Source: Pseudonocardia terrae (GTDB taxonomy: Bacteria > Actinomycetota > Actinomycetes > Mycobacteriales > Pseudonocardiaceae). Taken from it: DNA of 64,000 bases. The stretch lies in the NCBI RefSeq assembly GCF_021343995.1, contig NZ_JAJTTE010000022.1:49175-113174 (forward strand), read 5' to 3'. The notes under the pieces were generated by a model. It saw nothing but the letters and a program-made list of their open reading frames with translations, was not told the DNA's origin and did no database searches. Made by a program: the position numbers and the translations under genes. Every line of letters starts with the position of its first letter. Position 1 is the first letter of the stretch. Below are positions 45,533 through 54,047 of this stretch, piece by piece.

Positions 45533-45641
45533 ATCCCGCCAGGCTGCCCCGGGCGATCCGGTCCGACCGGTGGCCCGCGCGGCGGTTCGGTCCACCGGTC
45601 CCGGGTAGTCGGTGCGGCAACCCGGACGAGAGGAGCACACG

Positions 45642-46097
45642 GTGCTCAGCAGCAAGGAACGGGCGGCCCTCGCGGCGATCGGCAGGTTCCTCGAACGGGA
45701 GGACCCCCGGCTCGCCCGGCAGCTCACGGCGGACCCGCGGGAGGTTCCCGGGGCCGTCGAGCCGAGCCCGGGCCGGGCCGCGCCCGCGGCCCCGGTCCCC
45801 GACGCGGGGCCCGGAGCGGGCGCCCCCGCCCCGGCGGTCGACGGCGGCGCCGGCGGCACCGGCAGCACCGGCGGCGCCGAGGGCACCGGCGAGACCGGTG
45901 AGGAGGACGACGAGCCGGAACCGCCCTCCCCCGCCCCCGAGATCGCCGCGATCGCCGTGCTCGCCGTGATGTCCGCGATCGGGCTGCTCGTCGGGCTCGT
46001 GGCCGGACGGCCCGTGTACGCCCTGGTCGGTGCGGCGCTCGGGGCCGTCGGCGGGTTCTGGTGCCGCTCCCTGCGCCGCGTCGGGCGCGGCGGCTGA
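45642..46097 (+). CDS. DUF3040 membrane protein with low-complexity linker
   Basis: 151 residues. The DUF3040 opening (LSSKERAALAAIGRFLERED, then PRLARQL) is followed by an acidic Gly/Thr/Glu/Pro linker (about 28-100) and two membrane helices (IAAIAVLAVMSAIGLLVGLV and VYALVGAALGAVGGFW). Function unknown. GTG 45642 has AGGAG 6 nt upstream. A second, compact DUF3040 gene lies at 58354-58626. Confidence 0.85.
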   Translation: MLSSKERAALAAIGRFLEREDPRLARQLTADPREVPGAVEPSPGRAAPAAPVPDAGPGAGAPAPAVDGGAGGTGSTGGAEGTGETGEEDDEPEPPSPAPEIAAIAVLAVMSAIGLLVGLVAGRPVYALVGAALGAVGGFWCRSLRRVGRGG

Positions 46098-46130
46098 GCC
46101 GTCCTCCTCGCCGCCCGCGATACTGATCGC

Positions 46131-47207
46131 GTGGCCGTGCGCACGCTGGGCGTCGAGGAGGAGTTCCTGCTGGTCGATCCGGACTCGGGCGAGCCACGCG
46201 CCGTCGGCGCGACCGTGCTGCGCCGGTCCGGGGAGGCCGAGCTCACCGGCGAGCTGCAGGCCGAGCAGGTGGAGACGGCGACCGACCCGGTCCGCGACCT
46301 CGGCGACCTGCTCGGCGAGATCCGCACCCGGCGCGCGGAGGCCGCGAAGGCGGCGCGGGCCGCGGCTGTGGAGGCCGTCCCCCTCGGTACCCCGCCGGTC
46401 CCGGCGGACGCCCACGTCTCCCCGGACGCCCGCTACCGCGCAATGGTGGAGCGCTTCGGGCGCATCGGGCGCGAGCAGCTGACCTGCGCCTGTCACGTGC
46501 ACGTCGCGGTGGAGTCCGACGACGAGGCGGTCGGCGCGCTCGACCGGATCCGGCCCTGGCTCGCGGTGCTGCTCGCGCTGTCGGTCAACTCGCCGTTCTG
46601 GGCGGGCACCGACACCGGCTACGCGGGCTTCCGCACCCAGGTCTGGGGGCGCTGGCCCTCCGCGGGCCCGACCGGCCCGTACGGCTCGGCCGTCGCGTAC
46701 CGCGAGCTCACCGAGGCCCTGCTCGGCACGGACACCCTGCTCGACCAGGGCATGCTCTACTTCGACGCCCGCCTCTCGCACCACCAGCCGACCCTCGAGG
46801 TGCGGGTCGCGGACGTCTGCCGCGAGCCCGCCGACGCCGTCCTCGTCGCCGCCCTGACCCGCGCCCTGGTCGAGACGGCGGCCCAGGAGTGGGCCGAGGG
46901 CGTGCCGGCCGATCCGGTGCGCACCGAGATCCTGCGGCTGGCCGCCTGGCGGGCGAGCCGGTCGGGGCTGGACTCGGACCTGCTGCACCCGCACACCTGG
47001 CGGCCCACCCCGGCGGCCGACGTCGTGCGCGCACTGCTCGACCACGTCGGTCCGGCCCTGCGCGCGGCCGGCGACCACGACACCGTCACCGAGCTGTGGC
47101 AGTCCCTGGTCGCCCGCCGCCCCGGCGCCACCCACCAGCGCCGCGCCCTCGAGAAGGGCGGCGACCTCCGCGCCGTCGTGCTCGACGCGCTGGCGGCGCG
47201 GGACTGA
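46131..47207 (+). CDS. ybdK: YbdK-like carboxylate-amine ligase (glutamate-cysteine ligase family 2)
   Basis: 358 residues. GCS2-type ATP-grasp-like core: RTLGVEEEFLLVDPDSGEPR, EQLTCACHVHVAVESDDEAV, DTGYAGFRTQVWGRWPSAGP and LSHHQPTLEVRVADVCREPA. Members ligate glutamate to amines or cysteine; the exact reaction here is unknown. GTG 46131 is preceded by GATACT and a 6-nt spacer, so it is probably leaderless. Confidence 0.9.
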   Translation: MAVRTLGVEEEFLLVDPDSGEPRAVGATVLRRSGEAELTGELQAEQVETATDPVRDLGDLLGEIRTRRAEAAKAARAAAVEAVPLGTPPVPADAHVSPDARYRAMVERFGRIGREQLTCACHVHVAVESDDEAVGALDRIRPWLAVLLALSVNSPFWAGTDTGYAGFRTQVWGRWPSAGPTGPYGSAVAYRELTEALLGTDTLLDQGMLYFDARLSHHQPTLEVRVADVCREPADAVLVAALTRALVETAAQEWAEGVPADPVRTEILRLAAWRASRSGLDSDLLHPHTWRPTPAADVVRALLDHVGPALRAAGDHDTVTELWQSLVARRPGATHQRRALEKGGDLRAVVLDALAARD

Positions 47208-47217
47208 GGGCGCGGGA

Positions 47218-47272
47218 CCGACTGCGCTGAACCGACTGCGCGGAACCGACTGCGCTGAACCGACTGCGTCGA
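47218..47272. repeat. 14-bp tandem repeat, four units, after ybdK
   Basis: ccgactgcgctgaa, ccgactgcgcggaa, ccgactgcgctgaa, and a partial ccgactgcgtcga. It starts 10 bp after the ybdK stop and ends before the convergent ku gene. Confidence 0.92.
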
Positions 47273-47299
47273 CCGGCGGCGCCGGCCGGAGGGTCGGGG

Positions 47300-48250
47300 T
47301 CAGGAGGCCTTGCGGCGCGAGCCCGAGGAGGACTTCCCGCCCGACTTGCTCCCGCCCGACCTGCTCCCGCTCGACTTGCTCCCGGCCGACTTGCTCCCGG
47401 TCGACTTGCTCCCGCCCGATCGACCGCTGGACCCGCCGCCGGACTTCCCGCCCGACCCCGACTTCTTCCCCCGGGCCTCCTCGACGCTGCGCTGCAGGGC
47501 CTCCAGCAGCGCCGACATCTCGGTGGGCTCCGGCGGCTCGGACTCGGTGACGATCTCCCGGCCCTGCTTCTTGTCCTCGATCAGCTGGTCGACCCGGTCG
47601 CGGTAGGTGTCGCGGTACTGCTCGGGCTTCCACGGCCCGCTCATCGACTCGATCAGCTGCGTGGCCATCCGCAGCTCCTTCTCCCCCGGCTTGGTCCGGC
47701 GCGTCGGGACGTTCTCCAGCTCCTTCGACGGATCGCGGACCTCGTCGGCGAAGTGCAGGGTGTGCAGGGCCAGGACGTCGCCGTCGGCACGTACCGCGGC
47801 CAGGTACTCCTTGCCGCGCATCACGAACGTGCCGATCGCGGCCTTGTCGCCCTGCATCATGGCCTCGCGGAGCAGGGCGTAGGGCTTGCGGTACTCGTCG
47901 CCGGTCGGGGCCAGCCAGTAGGTGCGCTGGTAGTAGACCGGGTCGATGTCGGCGAGGTCGACGAAGTCCGAGATGTCGAGGGTGCGGGAGCGGCCGGGCG
48001 CGATCTGGTCCAGCTCCTCCTGCTCGACGACGACGTACTCGCCGTCGCCGACCTCCGCGCCCTTGACGATGTCGCCGTAGTCGACCTCCTCGCCGGTGCG
48101 CTCGTTGACCCGCTGGTTGCGGATGCGGTCCGAGGTGCCGCGCTCGAACTGGTGGAAGTGCACGGTGTGGTCGTCCGTGGCGGTGAAGAGCCCCACCGGG
48201 ATCGACACCAGCCCGAAGGTGATCGAGCCCGTCCAGATCGCGCGTGCCAC
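47300..48250 (-). CDS. ku: Ku protein for non-homologous end joining
   Basis: 316 residues. It begins ARAIWTGSITFGLVSIPVGL and has the bacterial Ku core (YYQRTYWLAPTGDEYRKPYA, LHTLHFADEVRDP, GPWKPEQYRDTYRDRVDQLI). It forms a homodimeric ring on DNA ends and recruits a LigD-type ligase. The C-terminal 55 residues are a Lys/Ser/Gly tail of SKSxG repeats encoded by 15-bp direct repeats; such basic tails help DNA binding in actinobacterial Ku. GTG 48250 has GGAGG 4 nt upstream. Confidence 0.96.
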   Translation of the reverse strand: MARAIWTGSITFGLVSIPVGLFTATDDHTVHFHQFERGTSDRIRNQRVNERTGEEVDYGDIVKGAEVGDGEYVVVEQEELDQIAPGRSRTLDISDFVDLADIDPVYYQRTYWLAPTGDEYRKPYALLREAMMQGDKAAIGTFVMRGKEYLAAVRADGDVLALHTLHFADEVRDPSKELENVPTRRTKPGEKELRMATQLIESMSGPWKPEQYRDTYRDRVDQLIEDKKQGREIVTESEPPEPTEMSALLEALQRSVEEARGKKSGSGGKSGGGSSGRSGGSKSTGSKSAGSKSSGSRSGGSKSGGKSSSGSRRKAS

Positions 48251-48310
48251 GCCGCCTCCTTCGTCCCGCCCGGTCGCTCCGGTTCGGCGACCGGGTACCC
48301 GCAGCCGCGG

Positions 48311-48400
48311 CCGGTCACCCGTCGGCGCCGGTCACCCGTCGGGGCCGGTCACCCGTCGGCGCCGGTCAGCCGCTCGTCAGGGCCGGTCGAGGCCGGTCGG
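48311..48400. repeat. 17-bp tandem repeat after gvpK
   Basis: Three near-identical 17-bp units start at 48311, 48328 and 48345 (ccggtcacccgtcggcg form), followed by degenerate copies. Read in the gvpK direction every unit contains TGACCGGC, so the array repeats a TGA close to the gvpK stop at 48418-48420. Confidence 0.88.
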
Positions 48401-48417
48401 TACCGGGTCGGTGTCCG

Positions 48418-48714
48418 TCAGCGCGAGCCGGCCTCCGGCCCCAGCAGGTTGCCGAGCGGGCCCAGGTCGATGTTCAGGTCGCCCGGCTCCAGCCCGAAGT
48501 GCTCGCGCAGCTCGACCATCGCCTCCTCGAGCCGCATCAGCCCCAGGCCGAGCTGCTCGATCTTCTCGTCGGGCAGGTCGCCGGCGTCGACCCGGCGCAG
48601 CGCCTGCCGTTCCATCAGCTGGCGCAGCAGCTCGACGATCGTGAGCACCAGCCGGCCGAGGTCGCGCCCGACGGTGTCCGGCTGGGCGTCGATGCGGCGG
48701 GGCAGCTCAGGCAC
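48418..48714 (-). CDS. gvpK: Gas vesicle protein GvpK
   Basis: 98 residues, with DLGRLVLTIVELLRQLMERQ and ALRRVDAGDLPDEKIEQLGL, then GLMRLEEAMVELREHFGL, the GvpK pattern. It is a minor protein required for gas vesicle assembly. GTG 48714 overlaps the gvpS end by 8 bp. It is the last gene of the cluster. Confidence 0.95.
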   Translation of the reverse strand: MPELPRRIDAQPDTVGRDLGRLVLTIVELLRQLMERQALRRVDAGDLPDEKIEQLGLGLMRLEEAMVELREHFGLEPGDLNIDLGPLGNLLGPEAGSR

Positions 48715-48994
48715 GCCGCACCTCCCTGACCTCGACGCCGGTCGGGTCGGCCCCCTCCAGCGCGGCGTCGGGGAGCGCGGTGGGCTCGCGGCCCTCCATC
48801 AGCGTGGCCACCGAGCTGATCAACGCGCGGAGCGAGACGTGGACGAGGTCGACGTCGGCCAACGAGATCGTGATGTCGCCGGTCAGCATCACGCCCCCGG
48901 CGAGCAGCCGGTCGAGCAGGTCGACCAGGGTGATCTCGTCGTCGGCGTGGAGGGGGAGCTCGCGACCCCGACCATCGGATCGAGCGAGCGTCAC
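48707..48994 (-). CDS. gvpS: Gas vesicle protein GvpS (GvpA/J family)
   Basis: 95 residues. GvpA-like core EITLVDLLDRLLAGGVMLTG, then DITISLADVDLVHVSLRALI. The position between gvpL and gvpK matches gvpS of Streptomyces clusters. GTG 48994 overlaps the gvpL stop (GTGA). It probably caps or nucleates the vesicle. Confidence 0.88.
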   Translation of the reverse strand: MTLARSDGRGRELPLHADDEITLVDLLDRLLAGGVMLTGDITISLADVDLVHVSLRALISSVATLMEGREPTALPDAALEGADPTGVEVREVRRA

Positions 48995-49740
48995 GACTCC
49001 CCCAGCGTGGCGAAGGAGAAGGGCGGCCAGGGGCCGGTGAGCTCGACCGTCGCCCCCTCCGCCTCCACCGCGGCGAGCGCCGCGCGGAAGTCCTCCTCGG
49101 CGGCCGCGTCGACCAGGTACGTCGCGTTGAGCACCATCTCCTGCGCGCGGCCGCTGAGCCGGGCGTCCTGCGGCTTCATCCGGTGCGCCGCCGCCGCGAC
49201 CCGGGCGAGCGTCTCGTCGATGCGGTCGGCGACGGCGCGGGCGCGCTCGCGGGCCTGGGCTCCGCGGTCCCGATCGGCACGCCGGCGCAGCAGGTAGGCC
49301 GTGCCCGGCTTCCCGGACGACGCGGGCTCCTCGGCGGCCGCCTCGGGCTTCGCGTCGACGTAGACCTTGACGCCCCACTCCTGCCGGTCGCGGACCCGCT
49401 CGAGCACCCGCCCGAACTCGTCCGCACGCTCGCGCAGCGTCCGGGCGACGGCCTCGTCGTCCCGGTAGAGGGTGGCGAGCCGCAGCGGCGCGGTCGGCTC
49501 CTCGGCCGCCGTCTCCACGATCACCGCATGGTGCGCGCGGGCGAGCCGCTCGATGCGGCCCAGGTCCTCCATCGCGCGGGCGAGCGCGGCCTCGTCGAAC
49601 TCCTCCTCGCGCACCGTGCCGACGACCGCGACGAGCGGGCCCTCGGCGACGAACCGGGGACGCTCGCCGTCGACGCCGGGGCCGGCGGGCGGCCGGTCGG
49701 CCCCGCCGAGGCGCACCGCGTACAACCAGACCAGGCTCAT
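48991..49740 (-). CDS. gvpL: Gas vesicle protein GvpL (GvpL/F family)
   Basis: 249 residues. It starts SLVWLYAVRL and has the GvpL/F pattern LARAHHAVIVETAAEEPTAP, LRLATLYRDDEAVARTLRER, VKVYVDA and MVLNATYLVDAAAEEDFRAA. Accessory protein binding the GvpA shell protein during assembly. ATG overlaps the gvpJ stop (ATGA). Confidence 0.93.
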   Translation of the reverse strand: MSLVWLYAVRLGGADRPPAGPGVDGERPRFVAEGPLVAVVGTVREEEFDEAALARAMEDLGRIERLARAHHAVIVETAAEEPTAPLRLATLYRDDEAVARTLRERADEFGRVLERVRDRQEWGVKVYVDAKPEAAAEEPASSGKPGTAYLLRRRADRDRGAQARERARAVADRIDETLARVAAAAHRMKPQDARLSGRAQEMVLNATYLVDAAAEEDFRAALAAVEAEGATVELTGPWPPFSFATLGES

Positions 49741-50138
49741 TCGCGCTCCCCCCGGGCGCGGGCCGTCCGCGCGCGCGAGGGCTCCGGCTCCGGGGCCGCG
49801 CCGTTCTCCAGCTCCGGCGTGCGGGCCGCCTCGAGGTCACCGATCCGCTGCCGCAGCCGGCGGTTCTCCTCGTTCAGGTCCCGCTGGCCGGAGCTGAGGC
49901 TCGGGTCGTGCTCCCACCAGTCGATACCCATCTCGCGGGCCTTGTCGACCGAGGCGACGAGCAGCCTGATCTTGATGGTGAGCAGCTCGATGTCGAGCAG
50001 GTTCACCCGGATGTCGCCCGCGATCACGATGCCCTTGTCCAGCACGCGCTCGAGGATGTCGGCGAGGTTCGTCGACTCCACGCGGTGTTCCGGCGGTCGC
50101 GCAGTGCGTCCGGGTACCGGAAGGCCTCCGCTCGTCAT
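49737..50138 (-). CDS. gvpJ: Gas vesicle protein GvpJ
   Basis: 133 residues. GvpA-like core (NLADILERVLDKGIVIAGDI, RVNLLDIELLTIKIRLLVAS) followed by a coiled-coil and charged tail (DLNEENRRLRQRIGDLEAAR), which distinguishes GvpJ from GvpA. It is a minor shell or tip protein. ATG overlaps the gvpO stop (ATGA). Confidence 0.92.
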   Translation of the reverse strand: MTSGGLPVPGRTARPPEHRVESTNLADILERVLDKGIVIAGDIRVNLLDIELLTIKIRLLVASVDKAREMGIDWWEHDPSLSSGQRDLNEENRRLRQRIGDLEAARTPELENGAAPEPEPSRARTARARGERE

Positions 50139-50578
50139 CGTCCTCCTCTGTGCATCTGTCCCCGGCTGTAGCGGCCGGTGCGGCGGTACCCGTAGAGGTC
50201 GCCGTCCTCGTCGACCTCCGCCTCGAAGACGGCCAGGATGTCGGCCGAGTCCGGGATCCGGCGGGTCTCGACGACCTCCACACCGATCAGCCAGCCCTCG
50301 TCGCGCCGCTCGATCGACACCACCGACTCCAGCTCGCGGCCGGTCAGCGACACGATCTGCTCGGCCGCCCGGCGGGCGGCCTCGGCCGGCAGCACCCGGC
50401 CGTTGCGCGCGCCCCCGTCGCGCGTGGCTCCCCCGGACCCGGTCCCCCCGTCCCCCGTCGGCTCCCCGGCCGGTTTCCTCGCCTGCCGCTTCGCGGGCGC
50501 GCCGGCCCGCTCGCCGCGCCGGGGAGCAGCGCGGCGAGCGGGGCGCTCCCGCCCGGCGTCGGAGTGTTCGTCCGTCAT
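50135..50578 (-). CDS. gvpO: Gas vesicle protein GvpO
   Basis: 147 residues. A 70-residue basic, Gly-rich N-terminus precedes the GvpO domain (AAEQIVSLTGRELESVVSIE, GWLIGVEVVETRRIPDSADI, YGYRRTGRYSRGQ). GvpO is needed for vesicle formation and may act in regulation. It follows gvpG by 13 bp. Confidence 0.92.
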   Translation of the reverse strand: MTDEHSDAGRERPARRAAPRRGERAGAPAKRQARKPAGEPTGDGGTGSGGATRDGGARNGRVLPAEAARRAAEQIVSLTGRELESVVSIERRDEGWLIGVEVVETRRIPDSADILAVFEAEVDEDGDLYGYRRTGRYSRGQMHRGGR

Positions 50579-50591
50579 CCGCCCCCCCGGG

Positions 50592-50822
50592 TCAGGCGCG
50601 ACGCACCATCAGCCGCTGGAGCAACTCGTTCTCGCGCTCGGCGGCCTCGGACTCGGACAGCTCGCCGGTGCGGCGGGCCTCGTCGACCCACTCCAGCTCG
50701 GAACGGATCCGCGCCGGGTCGTAGTACTGCTGCTCGGCCTGGTCCTGGATCTGCTGCGCCAGCCACAGGACGCCGCGCATCGGTGCCAGCGGCAGCCCCA
50801 ACAAACCCGACACGATACCCAT
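50592..50822 (-). CDS. gvpG: Gas vesicle protein GvpG
   Basis: 76 residues: GIVSGLLGLPLAPMRGVLWL, then AQQIQDQAEQQYYDPARIRS, the GvpG family pattern with a helical C-terminus. Accessory assembly protein. It starts 6 bp after gvpF. Confidence 0.93.
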   Translation of the reverse strand: MGIVSGLLGLPLAPMRGVLWLAQQIQDQAEQQYYDPARIRSELEWVDEARRTGELSESEAAERENELLQRLMVRRA

Positions 50823-50828
50823 CCGTGA

Positions 50829-51560
50829 TCACTCCTCCGGGACGAAATCGTACGGGGCGAGCGGCCCGAGCAACCGCAGCTTCAGCCACTCGTGGGTGTC
50901 CCCACCGAGCTCCTCCACGGCCGCCTCGAACTCCTCCGCCCCGTCCCGTCGTACCAGGAACGCCGCGTTGACGACGTCCTCGGGCTGGGTCGGCGTGGTG
51001 GCCGAGACCGCCTCGGCGAACGGCCCGATGCGGTCCAGGATGTCCTTGGCGTCGACGTCGCGGCGCTCCTCGAGCGCCTTGACGATCAGCTCGCCGAGCT
51101 TGACGCGGTCGTAGTAGGCCGCGTCCTCGGGGACCCCGCGGATGCGCTCCTGCAGCTCGCGCACCCCCGAGTCCTCCTCGACGACCTCGCGGAGCAGGAC
51201 GTCCTGGTCGTAGCGCCCCTTGAGGGTGTACTGGACCGTGCCCTCGAGCTGGTCCAGCGCCCGGACGAACCGGTCGTGGTGCGGCTCGAGGAGCTCCTCG
51301 AGCACGCCCTCCTCCTCGATCACGGCCGGGAACCGCATCGGGAGCACCGTCGTGTGCGCGGCCACCGAGTCCACCACGGCCTCGTGGGCCACCAGGTCGT
51401 CCCGGGTGCCGAGCGGCCGGTCGAGCGGGACGTCGCCGACGATCGCCGCGACCTTCTCGTGCACCACTGTGGAGACCGTGCCCGACGGACCGAGCCCCAC
51501 GAGGTCCTCGGGCAGCTCGGCGTCGGAGCGGACCAGTCCATAGACGTACGTCGGGCTCAC
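50829..51560 (-). CDS. gvpF: Gas vesicle protein GvpF (GvpL/F family)
   Basis: 243 residues: [58 protein letters not shown] and [20 protein letters not shown]. It is the second GvpL/F-type protein of the cluster and the one next to gvpA, hence gvpF. GTG 51560 overlaps the gvpA stop (GTGA). Confidence 0.93.
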   Translation of the reverse strand: MSPTYVYGLVRSDAELPEDLVGLGPSGTVSTVVHEKVAAIVGDVPLDRPLGTRDDLVAHEAVVDSVAAHTTVLPMRFPAVIEEEGVLEELLEPHHDRFVRALDQLEGTVQYTLKGRYDQDVLLREVVEEDSGVRELQERIRGVPEDAAYYDRVKLGELIVKALEERRDVDAKDILDRIGPFAEAVSATTPTQPEDVVNAAFLVRRDGAEEFEAAVEELGGDTHEWLKLRLLGPLAPYDFVPEE

Positions 51561-51994
51561 GCCTCACGCTCCCGGGTCCGCTGCGGCCGCCGGCGGCGCG
51601 GCGCCTCCTCCTGCTCCTCCTCGCGGTTGTTGCCGCCCAGGAGCTCCCCGACCTTGTCGACGGCCGCGTCGAGGGCGCCGGCGGTCTTGCCCTTGGCGCC
51701 GCCCTCCATCATCCCCTGGGTGAGCTCGGTGAGGTCCTTGCCGCCCTTGCCCTTGCCGTAGAGGTCGAGACGGTTCGTGGCCTCCGCGAAGCGGAGGAAG
51801 GTGTCCACGCTCGCCACGACCACGCGCGCGTCGATGGTGAGGATCTCGATCCCCACCAGCGACACCCGCACGAACACGTCGATGACCAGGCCCTTGTCGA
51901 GGATCAGCTCGACGACGTCGGCGAGGCCGCTCGAACCGCCCCCGCCGCCGCGGTCGACGTGCCCTCCGCCGCCCGTCTGGGTCGCCACCGTCAT
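51557..51994 (-). CDS. gvpA: Major gas vesicle structural protein GvpA, extended tail
   Basis: 145 residues. The amphipathic GvpA core (about 20-80: [40 protein letters not shown]) forms the ribbed gas-permeable wall. A C-terminal extension of about 65 residues follows, ending in a Glu/Arg-rich tail ([20 protein letters not shown]); such tails occur in actinobacterial GvpA but not in cyanobacterial ones. The N-terminus has a Gly-rich stretch. Confidence 0.94.
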   Translation of the reverse strand: MTVATQTGGGGHVDRGGGGGSSGLADVVELILDKGLVIDVFVRVSLVGIEILTIDARVVVASVDTFLRFAEATNRLDLYGKGKGGKDLTELTQGMMEGGAKGKTAGALDAAVDKVGELLGGNNREEEQEEAPRRRRPQRTREREA

Positions 51995-51997
51995 CGC

Positions 51998-53290
51998 TCA
52001 TCGACTCCTTCCGCCGGCGCCTGCGGGCTGCCGTCGTGCGGTGCGGCGGCGGGCCGGGCGCGGCTCCTCGTCGGGTTCGGTGTCCTCGTCGGTGTCCCGG
52101 CCGGTGTCCCGGTCGCGGTCCTCCTCGCCGGCGGTGTCCGCCTCGTCGGACTCCTCGTACTCCTCGTCCGGTTCCTCGTCGGAGTACTCGTCGGCCTCGT
52201 CGGCCTCGTCGTAGTCCTCGGGCTCCTCCTCGTCGTACTCGTCGGCCTCGTCGGCGGGGGCCTCCTCGGTCTCGCCCTCGGGGGCCTCCTCCTCGTCGTA
52301 GTCCTCGTCGTACTCGGCGGCGGGCTCGCCCTCGTCGCCCTCGTCGCCCTCGTCGCCGTAGTCCTCGGCGTACTCGTCGCGCTCCTCGGGCTCGCCCTCC
52401 TCCTCGCGGGCGCGCCGCTCGTCCTCCAGCGCCTCCTCGTGGGTCCGGACGACCTCGCCGTCGCGGATCTCGCCGCGCCAGCCCTCGATCTCGTCCTGGT
52501 GCAGCATCGCGGTGGTCATGGCGTGCCGGCGGAAGTGCTTGAACTCCAGCCGCGCCCGGCGGCCCTGCGCGCGCCAGATGTTGCCGGTGCGCTCGAACAG
52601 GCCCTGCGGGTGGTACTCGAGCACCAGCAGGATCCGGGTGAGGTTCGGCCCCAGCTCGGTGAAGCTCACCGCGCCGTCGACGTGTCCCTTGACGCCCTTG
52701 GACCGCCACATGACGTGCGAGTCGGCGACCTGCTCCATGGTCGTCGCCTCCCACTCGCGGTGGGACAGGAAGATCTGCGCCTTCCAGTGGGTCTTCTCGT
52801 CGGCGATCTGGTCGACGCTCTCGACCTTCTTCATGAAGCCCGGGAAGTCGGCGTACTGCGTCCACAGGTTGTACGTGGTCCGCACGGGCAGGCCGACGTC
52901 CTGCTCCTCGACGATGTTGATCAGCTTGACCTTCTTGCCGCCGCCGCTGCCGCCGCCTCCGCCCTCGGAGTCGTCGCCACCCCCGCCGAACAGGCCGCCG
53001 ACCTTCTCCTTGAGCCCGGAGAAGAACCCGCCGCCCTTCTTGCCACCACCGTCGCCGTCCTCGTCAGAGTCGGCGTCGTCGTCGGCGTCGTCGTCGCGCC
53101 CGCGGCCCAGCGCTTCACGCAGCCCGGAGCCGCCGTTCTCGGTGACGGTGTCGAGGCGGTCGGTCAGGCTCGTCACCCGATCCGTCGCGGCCTCGGCGGC
53201 CCGCTGCACCAGCATCGACAGGAGCTTGGAGCCGGCATCCTTCAACGCATCGGACGGCAGCGCCTCGGCGAGTTTGGAGGTGTCAGGCAT
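51998..53290 (-). CDS. SRPBCC-domain gas-vesicle-cluster protein (GvpZ-like)
   Basis: 430 residues in three parts: an N-terminal helical region (TSKLAEALPSDALKDAGSKL), an SRPBCC/cyclase-like lipid-binding domain (about 125-265: VGLPVRTTYNLWTQYADFPG, HVMWRSKGVKGHVDGAVSFT), and a very acidic C-terminal 140 residues made of Glu/Asp/Tyr repeats. Streptomyces gvp clusters carry a similar SRPBCC gene (gvpZ), so the name is by analogy. The ATG overlaps the upstream gene's end by 8 bp. Confidence 0.8.
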   Translation of the reverse strand: MPDTSKLAEALPSDALKDAGSKLLSMLVQRAAEAATDRVTSLTDRLDTVTENGGSGLREALGRGRDDDADDDADSDEDGDGGGKKGGGFFSGLKEKVGGLFGGGGDDSEGGGGGSGGGKKVKLINIVEEQDVGLPVRTTYNLWTQYADFPGFMKKVESVDQIADEKTHWKAQIFLSHREWEATTMEQVADSHVMWRSKGVKGHVDGAVSFTELGPNLTRILLVLEYHPQGLFERTGNIWRAQGRRARLEFKHFRRHAMTTAMLHQDEIEGWRGEIRDGEVVRTHEEALEDERRAREEEGEPEERDEYAEDYGDEGDEGDEGEPAAEYDEDYDEEEAPEGETEEAPADEADEYDEEEPEDYDEADEADEYSDEEPDEEYEESDEADTAGEEDRDRDTGRDTDEDTEPDEEPRPARRRTARRQPAGAGGRSR

Positions 53291-54047
53291 CGCTGCTCCT
53301 CCGCTTGGCGGCGGCCTTGCCGCGGCCCGAGGCGGCCTTGGCGCCGCCGGCGGCGGCCCGCGCCCCGGTCCGCGCTGTGGCGGTGCCCGCGGCCGCGGTG
53401 CGACGACCGGAGCCGGCGGCCCGGGACCCCGTCCCACGCGCCGCGCCCTGCGCCTTGGCGGTGCGCCGGCGCGGCTTCGGCTGCTCCTCGGGCTCCTGCT
53501 CGGGTTCCTGGTCCGACTCCTGCTCCGACTCCTGCTCCGACTCCTGCTCCGGCTCCTGCTCGGCGCCCCGGTCGGCCTCGTCGTCGCTCCCGCCGCCGGC
53601 GACGTCGCGAGCGCTCTCCACGGCGCTCTCGGTGGCGTCCGCGCTCGCCCCGCCGGCGGACTCCCCGGCGTCCGCGGCGTCCGACGCGGTGTCCTTCGCC
53701 TTGCCCTTCGCCTTGCCGGCCTTGTCCTTCGCGCCCGACCCGGCGTCCGCGAGCGACTCGACCTTCTGGCCGACGCGGTCGGTGAGCGCGGCGACCTGGC
53801 GCGCCGCCACGGCCATGGCGGCGCCCTTGCCCGCCTCCAGCAGGCGCCCCCGGACCACGTCGGTCAGCGCCGAGAGCTCCGGGGAGCTGTTGAGCAGCTT
53901 GGTGCCCTGGGCCAGGAGCTCAGCCGGGCTGCCCGCACGACGCCCCGCGGCCATCCCGCCGAGCATCAGGGCGAGCTTCATCTTCTTGGTGCGTCCCAGG
54001 AAGTAGCCGCCGGCTACCCCGAGGGCCACCCGTGCGCCGCATTTCAT
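53283..54047 (-). CDS. Gly-zipper, Ala/Lys-rich gas-vesicle-cluster protein (GvpT/Y-like)
   Basis: 254 residues. The N-terminus KCGARVALGVAGGYFLGRTK has a glycine-zipper membrane segment. A helical region, an acidic block of EQEPEQESEQES repeats (12-bp DNA repeats) and a basic Ala/Lys/Arg tail of histone-like composition follow. Relatives are often mis-called DNA primase from the tail composition; no primase motif is present. ATG 54047 has GGAGG 5 nt upstream. It is the first cistron of the tightly packed gvp operon. Confidence 0.72.
   Translation of the reverse strand: MKCGARVALGVAGGYFLGRTKKMKLALMLGGMAAGRRAGSPAELLAQGTKLLNSSPELSALTDVVRGRLLEAGKGAAMAVAARQVAALTDRVGQKVESLADAGSGAKDKAGKAKGKAKDTASDAADAGESAGGASADATESAVESARDVAGGGSDDEADRGAEQEPEQESEQESEQESDQEPEQEPEEQPKPRRRTAKAQGAARGTGSRAAGSGRRTAAAGTATARTGARAAAGGAKAASGRGKAAAKRRSSDA

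Noticed and set aside
44390..46327. Extension of the F420-type oxidoreductase frame upstream to 46327
   Set aside because: The upstream part is a repeat array and DUF3040 antisense; the family starts at MTSFGYT (45397) with a promoter immediately before it.
47310..47606. Plus-strand LLPxDLLP-type repeat protein opposite ku
   Set aside because: It is the antisense of the SKSxG repeat tail of Ku and has no start signal.
53283..54047. DNA primase call for the Ala/Lys-rich gvp-cluster protein
   Set aside because: No primase or TOPRIM motif is present; such calls come from the low-complexity basic tail.
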